A stretch of 64,000 bases of DNA from Paenibacillus riograndensis SBR5 (GTDB lineage: Bacteria; Bacillota; Bacilli; Paenibacillales; Paenibacillaceae): contig NZ_LN831776.1 of the NCBI RefSeq assembly GCF_000981585.1, forward strand, positions 3,331,187-3,395,186, given 5' to 3'. The position numbers and the translations under genes are program-made. Below, one piece after another: positions 25,544 through 33,812 of the stretch. Positions within the stretch are counted from its first letter, which is position 1; each line of letters starts with the position of its first letter. The notes beneath the pieces were generated by a model. The model was not told the DNA's origin. It searched no databases and saw nothing but the letters and a program-made list of their open reading frames with translations.

Positions 25544-26722
25544 ATGTCAAAACATATCGTTATTCTCGGAGCCGGCTACGGCGGTCTTCTGAGTGCTATT
25601 AACGTGCGCAAATATATGAGCAAGGCTGAAGCAAAAATCACGGTTGTCAATCAATACCCGACGCATCAGATTATTACAGAGCTCCATCGTCTGGCGGCAG
25701 GAAGTGTTGCGGAACAAGCTGTAGCCATGCCGCTCACCAAGCTTTTTGCCGGAAAAGACATTGACCTGAAAATTGCCAAGGTCAAATCATTTTCCGTAGA
25801 CAGCAAGCAGGTGCAGCTGTCTGACGGCACGACGCTCTCGTATGATGCGCTTGTTGTTGCGCTGGGCAGCACTACTGCTTATTTCGGCATTCCTGGACTG
25901 GAAGAGTATAGCATGGTGCTGAAATCCGCCGCGGATGCGAAACAAATTCATGGGCATATTGAAGGCCGCATTCGTGAGTACGCCAAGACACACAATCCAG
26001 CCGATGCGGCGATTCTGATTGGCGGTGGCGGTCTGACCGGCGTAGAGCTGGTAGGCGAGATTGCTGATGTGCTGCCGAAGCTGGCTAAACGTTATGGCGT
26101 AAATCCTCAGGAAATCAAGCTGATGCTAGTAGAAGCGGGTCCCAAAATCCTTCCGGTGCTGCCGGATCACCTGATTGAGCGTGCAGTAACAAGCCTGACT
26201 GCCCGTGGTGTAACCTTCCTGACCGGCCTTCCTGTTACGAATGTTGCCGGCAATGTAATTGATCTGAAGGATGGCCAGCAAATTGTTGCCAATACCTTTG
26301 TATGGACCGGCGGTGTGCAGGGCAACCCTCTGGTCGGCGAATCCGGCCTTGAAGTGAACCGCGGCCGGGCCACAGTCAATGACTTCCTGCAGTCCACTTC
26401 GCACCCGGATGTTTTTGTGGCAGGGGACAGTGCGGTTGTCTTCGCAGCGGACGGACGTCCATACCCGCCGACAGCACAAATTGCGTGGCAGATGGGCGAG
26501 CTGATCGGCTACAATCTGTACGCTTATCTGACTAATGCAGCCTCTGAAGCCTTCAGTCCAATCAACTCCGGGACGCTTGCCAGCCTTGGGCGCAAAGACG
26601 GGGTAGCAATTATCGGAGCCAGCAATACTCCGCTTAAGGGCTTGCCTGCAACCCTTATGAAGGAAGCGAGCAATATCCGTTATTTGTCCCACATCAAAGG
26701 CCTGTTCAGCCTTGCGTACTAA
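25544..26722 (+). CDS. ndh: Type II NADH:quinone oxidoreductase
   Basis: Single-subunit NDH-2 that passes electrons from NADH to menaquinone at the inner membrane face without pumping protons. Two dinucleotide-binding motifs are visible: GAGYGG near the start (FAD) and GGGGLTGVELVGEIAD (NADH). A late FVAGDSAVVF and PPTAQIAWQMG are typical, and a C-terminal amphipathic part would bind the membrane. It is 392 residues, the usual length. ATG 25544 follows GGAGGAAAATATC. Second gene after yjlC. Confidence 0.93.
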   Translation: MSKHIVILGAGYGGLLSAINVRKYMSKAEAKITVVNQYPTHQIITELHRLAAGSVAEQAVAMPLTKLFAGKDIDLKIAKVKSFSVDSKQVQLSDGTTLSYDALVVALGSTTAYFGIPGLEEYSMVLKSAADAKQIHGHIEGRIREYAKTHNPADAAILIGGGGLTGVELVGEIADVLPKLAKRYGVNPQEIKLMLVEAGPKILPVLPDHLIERAVTSLTARGVTFLTGLPVTNVAGNVIDLKDGQQIVANTFVWTGGVQGNPLVGESGLEVNRGRATVNDFLQSTSHPDVFVAGDSAVVFAADGRPYPPTAQIAWQMGELIGYNLYAYLTNAASEAFSPINSGTLASLGRKDGVAIIGASNTPLKGLPATLMKEASNIRYLSHIKGLFSLAY

Positions 26723-26770
26723 TTATTCATTTAATCTGATTTATGAAATCTGATGTAATGCTCTGTTTAA

Positions 26771-26830
26771 CCTTCAAGCTAGACCTGTTACCCTTAGTGA
26801 ATAAGGATCGGGTCTGCTTGGAGGTTTTTT
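26771..26830 (+). terminator. Terminator of yjlC-ndh operon
   Basis: CCTTCAAGC-T-AGACC pairs with GGGTCTGCTTGGAGG (one bulge) and is followed by TTTTTT. Confidence 0.7.
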
Positions 26831-26836
26831 GGGGTT

Positions 26837-27126
26837 GTTTGGCAGCAGCAAGCTCCCCTGGCAATCCGCATCTAAAACGGCTGAGCTGTCCAGCGAAAAC
26901 CGGCGCAGCCGCCTGTTCTAATGGATAGGCTAGGGATTGTGTTAATTTACATAGTAAATAGGTGGAAGGCACTTTATGCTGGGTGAATCACGCATTGAAG
27001 GCCAAAGGCAGGGATAAGGATATGATGAAGCTGTTATCTGCCTTTGCCTTGGAACCGCCTTATCTGCTTGTGGGGCATTTAAATCAATGGTAAAGCAACT
27101 GACTGCTGAATCTTAGGAGTGAAACA
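26837..27126. other. Spacer upstream of the DUF2785 gene
   Basis: An imperfect inverted repeat, AAGGCCAAAGGCAGGGATAA with TTATCTGCCTTTGCCTT (about 26998-27048), is the only structure I see. No gene. Confidence 0.4.
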
Positions 27127-27989
27127 ATGAACAAAATCAGGACTCAGTTAATGACCGATTTGCAAAGAATAGCAGCGGAAGAGTACAGACTTCGTGAGGG
27201 TGAGGAGGTGCAGGATTTCATCCGCCTGATGCTGGAGTATATTGGAGACCCTCAGCCTGAGCTGCGGGACGGGCTGATTTATCCGACCTTTTACGCATGG
27301 ATTCTGGAGCAGCGGCTTTTCACTTCTGACGAGCTGCGCGGCATTCTGGCGGTGTTGTTGGATGAGCAGCATCTGTTCCATGGCATAGGCGGCCAAGGGG
27401 ATGAGACGGTATTTACCGAACCTTCACGATACTTGTCATCGGCCTTATTATCCAGCGGCACAGAGAAGGGCCTTTCCTGGATACTGCGGGGTTCCTGCGG
27501 TTGAAGGCAGCACTGCTTCGTTATTACACTGAAGAAAAAGATCTCCGAGGCTATGTCGAAGAAGGCGGCTGGGCTCACTCGGCGGCTCACGGGGCAGATG
27601 CCATCGATGAATTGGTGCAATGCCCGGAAAGCGGAGAGCCGGTGCAGCTTGAGGTGCTGGAAGCGGTCCGGGGCATGCTGCAGAACGGAGTATATCTCTT
27701 CAGGGAAGAAGAAGATGAACGGATGGCTACGATTGTAGATACGATGATTCTCCGTAATCTGCTTGCGCGGGAACGCATCGTTGAATGGATCGGCAGCCTT
27801 GCAGCCTGCGGCAGTCAGCCCAGAAGCAACAGCCAATACATCAACCGGATCAACAGCAAAAACTTCGTGCGGGCCCTTTATTTCAGAAGAGAAAGGGAGC
27901 ATTTCGGCAAGGAGCTCCATGAAACCTTGCTTGCCGCTGAGCTCAAAATGAACAAATTTGCAGCAGAAACTGGCGATTCTGTTCAATAG
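27127..27989 (+). pseudogene. DUF2785 family gene, broken by a one-base frameshift
   Basis: The two halves are in different frames. 27127 to about 27417 encodes the N-terminal part ending GDETVFT, and the continuation RTFTILVIGLIIQRHREGPFLDTAG runs in the frame of 27417-27989. The second half shows the DUF2785 signature GYVEEGGWAHSAAHGADAIDEL. Restoring one base at about 27417 (ACC-GAACC to ACC-CGAACC) gives a normal protein of about 287 residues. The downstream half also has its own TTG at 27501, but that removes conserved residues. It is a real pseudogene or a sequencing error. The function of the family is unknown. Confidence 0.75.
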
Positions 27990-28064
27990 ATGCTCCGCAA
28001 AAATCTATTTGCTATAATAGGTTTGTTTATACAATAAGAGCTGTTTTATAGGAGGATTTTCAGG

Positions 28065-28694
28065 ATGGAATTTCAAGAAAACGATATCATTTTGTTCCAG
28101 GGTGACAGCATTACGGATTGGGGCCGCAACTATGAAGACCCGTCCTCGCTTGGTGTAGGCTATGCATTGATGGTAGCCGCACGGCTGGGATTGCTGTATC
28201 CAGAGAAGAAGCTGACCTTTATCAACCGCGGGATCAGTGGCAACCGTGCGGCGGATCTGCAGCAGCGCTGGGACAGGGACTGCCTGGAGCTGAAGCCGAC
28301 TGTAGTTTCCATATACATCGGCATTAACGATACCTGGCGCCGCTTTGACTCCGGGGAGGAAACCACGGCTGCACAATTTGAAGCTTCCTACCGGGATATT
28401 ATTGAACGCACCCTCAGAGCAACCAATGCCAAGCTGATTCTGGTTGAGCCTTTTGTGCTGCCGGTACCCGAAGACCGCAAGGGTTGGCGCCAGGATCTGG
28501 ACCCGAAGATTCATGTAGTGCGTGAGCTTGCCCGCGAGTATGGGGCTCTGCTGGTTCCTCTGGATGGGCTGTTTGCTGCAGCATCCATGAAGGCGGATTC
28601 TGCATTCTGGGCACCGGATGGTGTGCATCCTTCTCCTGCCGGACATGCGCTTATTACCGATGCCTGGCTGAAAGCGGCAGGAGCCATCAGCTAA
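28065..28694 (+). CDS. SGNH/GDSL-family hydrolase
   Basis: Cytosolic esterase or acylhydrolase of 209 residues. Block I is FQGDSITDWG (nucleophile Ser), block II is INRGISGNRAADL (Gly), block III is IGINDTW (Asn) and block V is DGVHPSPAGH (catalytic Asp and His). No signal peptide. ATG follows AGGAGGATTTTCAGG. Such proteins deacetylate oligosaccharides or cleave small esters; the substrate is not evident. A terminator follows, so it is a single gene. Confidence 0.92.
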   Translation: MEFQENDIILFQGDSITDWGRNYEDPSSLGVGYALMVAARLGLLYPEKKLTFINRGISGNRAADLQQRWDRDCLELKPTVVSIYIGINDTWRRFDSGEETTAAQFEASYRDIIERTLRATNAKLILVEPFVLPVPEDRKGWRQDLDPKIHVVRELAREYGALLVPLDGLFAAASMKADSAFWAPDGVHPSPAGHALITDAWLKAAGAIS

Positions 28695-28742
28695 TGTGCC
28701 AGCAGGCTGCACTCTTTTACATATAACGCTGCCAATCCTTCA

Positions 28743-28781
28743 AGACCGGTCCGTTGGTTTATAGCGGACGGGTCTTTTTTT
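28743..28781 (+). terminator. Terminator of SGNH hydrolase gene
   Basis: AGACCGGTCCG pairs with CGGACGGGTCT, followed by a T-run. Confidence 0.8.
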
Positions 28782-28836
28782 ACGAAGAGCGAGAATGTTA
28801 TTTGGTTCACAAGACTGCTATAATTGGAGAATACAT

Positions 28837-29316
28837 ATGGATGTGGAGGTGGGACCCATTAAAAGGCTTCTGCTGACTGTACCTGTTCTGCTGGCTGTTC
28901 TGCTGAGCGGCTGCCAGAATGCTTTTGGATTTATCAATGCCAGGTGGATTTCAGAGATCACCCTGGATTGCCAGCCTGCCGACGGCAGGGCGCAGAGTGA
29001 ACCTTTAGAGAGCCGGACTTTTACGGATCCTGCATTTATCAAGCTGATGGCGGATGCGATGAACGGCAGCAAGCGGGTGCAGAATGATCTCTACTATGGG
29101 GCTGAGTTCAAGATGAAGCTGACCTTTGGAGATGGCTATACGGAGGATTATATTCTGAACCTTGGAGAAGCCGAGGGGAAGCAGGGACTGCTGGTCCCTG
29201 CGGAGAATAGCGCCAAAGGATACACGGTCTCCGCTAAGGATGCCGACAAGCTGAGAAAACTTGTGTATGGTGAAGCGGGTTCTGCAATACAGCTGTCCAT
29301 GTGGGATAATTTGTAA
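28837..29316 (+). CDS. Putative lipoprotein, possibly starting at ATT 28858
   Basis: A lipobox LLSGC lies at Cys27 counted from ATG 28837, followed by about 130 residues without a motif I know; a YTEDYILNL stretch and alternating strands suggest a beta-rich domain. TATAAT at 28820-28825 lies only 12 bp before ATG 28837, which also has no ribosome site and adds acidic residues to the signal peptide. GGAGGTGGG (28844-28852) instead points to in-frame ATT 28858, giving KRLLLTVPVLLAVLLSGC, a normal lipoprotein signal. I kept ATG as the conservative coordinate. Located 9 bp before map and probably in the same unit. Confidence 0.65.
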   Translation: MDVEVGPIKRLLLTVPVLLAVLLSGCQNAFGFINARWISEITLDCQPADGRAQSEPLESRTFTDPAFIKLMADAMNGSKRVQNDLYYGAEFKMKLTFGDGYTEDYILNLGEAEGKQGLLVPAENSAKGYTVSAKDADKLRKLVYGEAGSAIQLSMWDNL

Positions 29317-29325
29317 CTGAGGGGA

Positions 29326-30081
29326 ATGGAGCAGATGACGAGCGATACCGCACAGGATTTGCAAGGGTTGAAGGCAGTGGGCCATGTGGTTGGCTACACT
29401 ATTGCGGAAATGAGAAAAAGGACAGTTCCCGGTATGACCACCGCTGAGCTTGACGAGGTGGGGGCAGCGGTTCTGGAGCGGTTCGGTGCGAAATCCGCGC
29501 CAAAGGTCACGTATAATTTTCCGGGAAGCACCTGCATCAGTATTAATGAAGAGGTGGCCCACGGAATACCGGGCTCCAGAGTCATTCAGGCAGGAGACTT
29601 GGTGAACATTGATGTTTCCGCCGAGCTGAACGGTTATTATGGGGACGCTGGGGCCTCTTTTCAACTGCCGCCGTACAATGAGAAGCTTGTCCATCTGTGC
29701 CGCAGCGCTGAGGAAACAATGATGAGTGTCATCAATCATCTTAGAGCGGGAATGAAGGTTAACGAAATCGGACGGGTGATGGAGACGGAAGCCCGCAAAC
29801 GCGGCTATAACGTAGTGCGTAATCTGTGCAGCCACGGCATTGGCAGATCGCTGCATGAGAAGCCTTTTGAAATTCTTCCGTTCTATAATCCGCGTGTAAC
29901 CACTGTGCTCAAAGAAGGTCAGGTCATTACCGTCGAGCCTTTTCTGTCTACCGGAGCGGATTTCGTGGAGCAGCAGTCTGATGGGTGGACCCTCAGTGTG
30001 AATGACAGCAGCCGGGTGGCCCAGTATGAGCATACGATTATAGTCACCAAGGGTAAGCCGATTATCCTGACCAGTGCCTAG
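29326..30081 (+). CDS. map: Methionine aminopeptidase, type I
   Basis: Removes the initiator Met from nascent proteins. The five metal ligands are visible: two Asp in VNIDVSAELNGYYGDAGASF, His in LCSHGIGRSLH, Glu in TVEPFL and Glu in AQYEHTIIV. At 251 residues it is the bare type Ia enzyme. The start may be ATG 29326 or ATG 29335, the latter better spaced from GAGGGG. It is outside the usual ribosomal-protein operon context, so it may be a second, non-essential copy as in Bacillus (map/mapB). Confidence 0.92.
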   Translation: MEQMTSDTAQDLQGLKAVGHVVGYTIAEMRKRTVPGMTTAELDEVGAAVLERFGAKSAPKVTYNFPGSTCISINEEVAHGIPGSRVIQAGDLVNIDVSAELNGYYGDAGASFQLPPYNEKLVHLCRSAEETMMSVINHLRAGMKVNEIGRVMETEARKRGYNVVRNLCSHGIGRSLHEKPFEILPFYNPRVTTVLKEGQVITVEPFLSTGADFVEQQSDGWTLSVNDSSRVAQYEHTIIVTKGKPIILTSA

Positions 30082-30113
30082 ACAGGTACATATTCGAAAC
30101 GGAGGCTAAAAAA

Positions 30114-30434
30114 ATGGATCATTTACCGCAAGTGAGCAATGCATTTGCCACCTTTATGAAGGAAGCGCCACAGCAGCAGCAGGCTTGGATGGAGACCGTT
30201 CAGAAGCTGGACGCGGCAAGCCGTCTTGACCCGAAGACAGAAGAAATCGCTTATATTTCGGTATTGGCTGCGGTGCGCCTGGAAAGCGGGCTACCCTTTC
30301 ATGTAAAGCATGCCAAGGCGCTTGGAGCCACGCGGGAAGAGATCATCAGTGCTGTTCTGCTGGGTCTTCCGGCAGTAGGCAACGCGGTTATTCAGGCTTT
30401 GCCGGTGGCCTTGCAGGCATATGACAGCGAGTAG
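30114..30434 (+). CDS. Carboxymuconolactone decarboxylase-family protein without the CxxC
   Basis: A 106-residue all-helical CMD/AhpD-like fold: KTEEIAYISVLAAVRLESGLPFHVKHAKALGATREEI. In AhpD-like redox proteins the position before the conserved His holds CxxC, whereas here it reads ESGLPFH with no Cys. Peroxidase-type chemistry is therefore unlikely. Good ribosome site (GGAGG). It lies between map and a DJ-1 protein with short spacers, so it may be in one operon. Confidence 0.75.
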   Translation: MDHLPQVSNAFATFMKEAPQQQQAWMETVQKLDAASRLDPKTEEIAYISVLAAVRLESGLPFHVKHAKALGATREEIISAVLLGLPAVGNAVIQALPVALQAYDSE

Positions 30435-30465
30435 TTTTTGAATTGCCGGGAGGAGAAGGATAACG

Positions 30466-31050
30466 ATGCGTATAGCTTTTGTGCTTTTTGACGGGATCAC
30501 TTTTCTGGATTTTGCCGGCTTTTATGATGTGATTCGCCGCTTGGGGAATTTTGAAGCAGGACATGGGCTGGAGATGGATATTTGCGGGTTCAGGGAAGAA
30601 GTGCAGGATGAGCAGGGGTTGACGGTCAAGATCAGCAAGGTTCAGCCGGAACTGGGGCAGTATGATCTGCTCTTTGTACCAGGCGGAATGGGGACGAGAA
30701 TACTGCGCAATGACGGGCCGTTCATTTCCTGGCTTCAAGGTGCCAAAAGTGTTCCTTACAAGGTATCGGTGTGCACCGGTTCACTGCTGCTGGGCGCAGC
30801 CGGGTTCTTGCGGGATTGCTGGGCTACAACGCATCCTTCCTCCTACGGGCTGCTGGAGCCTTATTGCGGGCAGGTTATAGAGACGCGGATCGTTCAGGAC
30901 GGCAGGATGATTACAGGAGGCGGGGTGTCCACCTCTATTGATTTGGGATTATATATGATGTCGCTTCTGGCGGGAGAAGATGCGATGCAGGCTGTAAAGA
31001 AGCAAATTGACTATCCCTATGTGATGCAAGGAATCATTCGCAGACAGTAG
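30466..31050 (+). CDS. DJ-1/PfpI family protein
   Basis: A class I glutamine amidotransferase-like fold of 194 residues with the nucleophile elbow SVCTGSLLLGAAG and an upstream acidic residue in FLDFAGFYD. It belongs to the subgroup annotated as isonitrile hydratase or DJ-1-like. The conserved TGGGVSTSIDLGLYMM near the C-terminus supports this. Possible roles are isonitrile hydration, glyoxalase or chaperone activity; I cannot choose. The next gene starts 5 bp downstream. Confidence 0.85.
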   Translation: MRIAFVLFDGITFLDFAGFYDVIRRLGNFEAGHGLEMDICGFREEVQDEQGLTVKISKVQPELGQYDLLFVPGGMGTRILRNDGPFISWLQGAKSVPYKVSVCTGSLLLGAAGFLRDCWATTHPSSYGLLEPYCGQVIETRIVQDGRMITGGGVSTSIDLGLYMMSLLAGEDAMQAVKKQIDYPYVMQGIIRRQ

Positions 31051-31054
31051 AAGA

Positions 31055-31891
31055 ATGGAGAAACGGGGCTTTAAGATGAAAGAAAATCCAGCCATATTGA
31101 CAGCCTTGCAGCAGCAGATAGATGATCGTGAGCAATGGGCGCTGCTGACAGATTATATGCTGCATGAGAGCGGTCTGCCCGGGCCGCGGGCTAACCTTAC
31201 GCTGGCGGGCAGCTTTGCCGGGCTGTTTGCCAGACCTGAGGTGACGGAGACTGCCTGGGAATTGATCTCTGCCTGGTCACACCTCCCGGAGTCTGAAGCT
31301 AAGACAGGTGATCCGCAGGAGTACCTGCCGTTCTGTGCGGTGTGGGCCTGCGGAGCCCATTATGCCCATGCGGATAGCATCCGGCGAAGCCAGGCGGAAG
31401 AGCGCTTGCAGGCGGCGATGAATGATGGCAGGTGGAGGTTGCGCGAGGCTGCGGCGATGGGCTTGCAGTCCTTGGGTGAATACGACTTTGCGCTGCTTAG
31501 GGAGCTGCTTGACGGCTGGCGTTCGGGCGCTACGCTGCTGGAGCAGCGCGCTTTCGTGGCGGCGCTGGCGCATCCGCCATTACTGAAAGCTGAAGCCAAT
31601 GTTCTGTATTGCCTGGAGCTGGCAGCCGGGATTATGGAGGGGATCCGCAGCAGCGATTCAGTCTCAGCCGATCAGGAACATTTCCGCGTCTTGTCCAAAG
31701 GTCTGGAATATAGCCTCAGTGTATTTGCCGCCAGTCTGCCTCAGCCTGGCTTTGCCATGCTGCGTAAATATGCGGCGAGTGGAGATCCCCGGCTGATTAA
31801 GATCGTGAAGAGCAACCTGGGCAAAACAAGGCTGACCAAAAATTACCCTGACGAGGTTGCTGGGCTTCTGCAGCTATTGACAACTTGTTAG
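31055..31891 (+). CDS. HEAT-like helical repeat protein
   Basis: A 278-residue, entirely helical protein with repeated amphipathic pairs (RWRLREAAAMGLQSLGEYDFALLRELLDG..), as in HEAT/DNA-alkylation-repair-like folds. No catalytic motif is apparent. The start could be ATG 31055 or, with AACGGGGC upstream, ATG 31076. It is probably co-transcribed with the DJ-1 gene (4-bp gap). Its function is unknown. Confidence 0.7.
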   Translation: MEKRGFKMKENPAILTALQQQIDDREQWALLTDYMLHESGLPGPRANLTLAGSFAGLFARPEVTETAWELISAWSHLPESEAKTGDPQEYLPFCAVWACGAHYAHADSIRRSQAEERLQAAMNDGRWRLREAAAMGLQSLGEYDFALLRELLDGWRSGATLLEQRAFVAALAHPPLLKAEANVLYCLELAAGIMEGIRSSDSVSADQEHFRVLSKGLEYSLSVFAASLPQPGFAMLRKYAASGDPRLIKIVKSNLGKTRLTKNYPDEVAGLLQLLTTC

Positions 31892-31944
31892 AATGTAACT
31901 ATTATAGTTGCATCTATGGGCTAACGCACTAAGGAGAGATTTCC

Positions 31945-32367
31945 ATGAACATCAGCACCCGGTTTGCGGTGGCTATTCATATTTTGACGCTGATCGACAG
32001 CAACAAGGAAGGCAAGAGCACCTCGGAATGGATCGCAGGCAGTGTCAACACCAACCCGGTGGTGATCCGGCGGCTTACAGGCATGCTGCATAAGGCTGGG
32101 CTGGTCGAGGTCCGCCCTGGTGTAGCAGGAACAAAGCTTGCGCGCAGCCCTGGTGAAATCACACTGCTGGAAATTTATCGCGCAGTGAACGCGGCGGAGG
32201 CGGACACGCTGTTCTCCGTTCACGAGCATCCGAACCCGAACTGTCCTGTCGGCAAAAACATTGCCGGAGCTATAGTCCCCGTCTTTTCCCTGGCCCAGCA
32301 GGCGCTCGAGAATGTGCTTCAAGGGGTTACACTGGATCAGATCGTGAATCAGATTCCGGTGTCTTAA
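31945..32367 (+). CDS. Rrf2-family transcriptional regulator
   Basis: A 140-residue Rrf2 protein: winged helix with FAVAIHILTLID, SEWIAGSVNTNPVVIRRLTGML and a wing RPGVAGTKLARSPGEITLLEIYRAV. Only one Cys is present (NPNCPVG), so it is not an Fe-S IscR/NsrR type with three Cys. It resembles the YwnA/YwgB single-Cys group, which may sense electrophiles or oxidants. AAGGAGAGATTTCC precedes the ATG. A possible terminator and repeats follow. Confidence 0.88.
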   Translation: MNISTRFAVAIHILTLIDSNKEGKSTSEWIAGSVNTNPVVIRRLTGMLHKAGLVEVRPGVAGTKLARSPGEITLLEIYRAVNAAEADTLFSVHEHPNPNCPVGKNIAGAIVPVFSLAQQALENVLQGVTLDQIVNQIPVS

Positions 32368-32471
32368 TGAGATGTAATGCGCCGCGTCTTTAAAGGGGGA
32401 CCAGAGCCGTGTTTGTCATGGCTGCGGGCTGCCCTTTTGTTTTTTTATTGCTTGTGTCGGATTTGCAGGAA

Positions 32472-32880
32472 ATTAAGTGGAAAAAGTACAACATAAACTA
32501 GCCAATTACCTCCTGCAACAACGCTATATAGAGTGAACTTGAAAAACGAACAAAAGGGAAAAGGGATGGAGGGGAAGTTTGGAACTGTAGGAGCGAATGC
32601 GTCCGCCTTTGTCTGCGGATTTCCACCGCGAACAGCGGTACAAATCAAGAAATCTGGAGACAACAGCGGCCGGAAGTCCAAACATTCTCCGTAGTCCCGA
32701 CGAAGTCCCTAATGTAAATATCTTAAGTTCACTCTATATAGTGGGAAAAAGTACCACTAATTTGACCCATAAGACCATTTCGGCCGGGTTTTCACCAGAT
32801 TAGGTGGAGAAAATCCCACTAAACACTGTTGTTGCGCAAATTTCAGCGATTTAGTGGGAGAAATTCCACTTAATAGTATA
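32472..32880 (+). repeat. AAGTGGAAAAAGT-type intergenic repeat, split by a MITE
   Basis: AATTAAGTGGAAAAAGT (32472-) and, after the insertion, GTGGGAAAAAGTACCACTAA, GATTAGGTGGAGAAAATCCC and GATTTAGTGGGAGAAATTCC are variants of motifs inside module Y (15138-15280; 41808-41945). The unit is palindromic in style, with TGGAAAAA on one strand and TTTTTCCA on the other. Confidence 0.55.
32524..32741. mobile_element. 218-bp MITE-like element, copy 1
   Basis: Ends are CTATATAGAGTGAACTT and its inverse AAGTTCACTCTATATAG (17 bp). The interior is nearly identical to 38734-38952, including AAAAGGGATGGAGGGGAAGT and ATTCTCCGTAGTCCCGACGA. It sits inside another repeat. No transposase is encoded. Short frames in both copies share residues only because the DNA is repeated. 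Confidence 0.75.
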
Positions 32881-32965
32881 CAAGTGAAGTACTTGCTGTC
32901 TGGCAGGAAATTGAAATTTAAGAAAACCTTCAGGAAGAATTTATGTAATTTTAAGGTTCGGGGAG

Positions 32966-33038
32966 TATAGTAGAGGTCTCCACCCCCCAGTGGATAGGTT
33001 TTGATTAGATCCTGCCGTGCCTCGGCGGGATCTTGTTA
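32966..33038 (+). ncRNA. Candidate small RNA A
   Basis: TTTTAAG-N12-TATAGTA (-10 at 32966-32972) is followed by a C6 tract and then the hairpin GATCCTGCCG/CGGCGGGATC with TTGTT. The expected transcript is about 60 nt and no start codon with a ribosome site lies inside. Two similar units occur at 33111-33179 and 54681-54744. Confidence 0.4.
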
Positions 33039-33110
33039 TTGGCAGAGACGGAATCCGACAATTTCAGCAAACCTTTATTAGATTTTCATACGCTTTTAAG
33101 CTTCAGGGCT

Positions 33111-33179
33111 TATAGTAATCCTATGACCCCCTTATAAATAGACCTTGGCCCTGCCGGACGTTGGCGGGGTCCCTTTTTT
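33111..33179 (+). ncRNA. Candidate small RNA B
   Basis: TTTTAAGCTTCAGGGCTTATAGTA aligns with unit A upstream of and through the -10 box. It is followed by GACCCCC, then a CCCTGCC/GGCGGGG hairpin and six T. The predicted transcript is about 56 nt. Confidence 0.45.
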
Positions 33180-33369
33180 GTTTAAAGAAAAGGTAGGAAC
33201 CTAGCCGATCTGGTCATCCCTTCCTTTACACAATATTCCAAATGCTTTAGACTGACACCAGGCATGAACGAAGGGAGCGGATTGATGTTGCTTATAGGAG
33301 AACAAGCACATCATCGATAAACGGTTGTAACACGGGAGCGTACTATTTTGTCTATAGGAGAGGTACATC

Positions 33370-33767
33370 ATGACGGAGTTCAGAATCAGAGACACGCTGC
33401 TGAAAGTCACTAAGGGAGATATCACGAAGTGCAGGGCCGACATCATTGTTAATGCGGCGAATACCAGTCTGCTGGGCGGCGGCGGGGTGGATGGTGCTAT
33501 ACACAGGGCCGGAGGTCCGGAAATTCTTGCCGGGTGTATGGAAATTCGCAATCAACAAGGGGGATGTGCCGTTGGCGAAGCAGTCTATACTACAGCCGGC
33601 AACCTTCTGGCCCGCTATGTAATTCATACCGTGGGGCTGCGGATATTGCGATCCTGACCGTTACTGGATTTCTTGAACAGCACGAAGGTTTTCGGGAGAT
33701 TATTTTTGTTTGTTTTGACGATGAAAATTACAGCTTGTACCTGAAGCAACTGCAAACTCATATGTAA
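33370..33767 (+). pseudogene. Macro-domain (ADP-ribose-binding) gene with internal deletion
   Basis: The N-terminal half is a good macro domain: [36 protein letters not shown] and YVIHTVG. It then jumps to a C-terminal piece (TVTGFLEQHEGFREIIFVCFDDENYSLYLKQL) in another frame. A macro protein of about 170 residues should have roughly 70 more residues between these, including the GIYG phosphate loop. The junction is near 33634-33650. The intact first frame stops at 33657. Without the loop the protein should not bind ADP-ribose properly. Confidence 0.75.
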
Positions 33768-33812
33768 AAGAGATGGTGGCCATACAGAGGGACTTGAACC
33801 AAGGAGATGCTT

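Larger units (their letters stand above)
32368..33369. other. 1-kb non-coding region with repeat, inserted MITE and two sRNA candidates
   Basis: No protein gene is supported. An AAGTGGAAAAAGT-type repeat (about 32472-32880) is interrupted by the 218-bp inverted-repeat element (32524-32741). Two similar promoter-terminator units then follow (32966-33038 and 33111-33179). The remainder before the macro-domain gene is unremarkable. Confidence 0.6.

Noticed and set aside
32597..32803. Short frames at 32597-32803 and 38775-38957 that share a run of residues.
   Set aside because: The similarity comes from the repeated MITE DNA; no ribosome site or conserved start.
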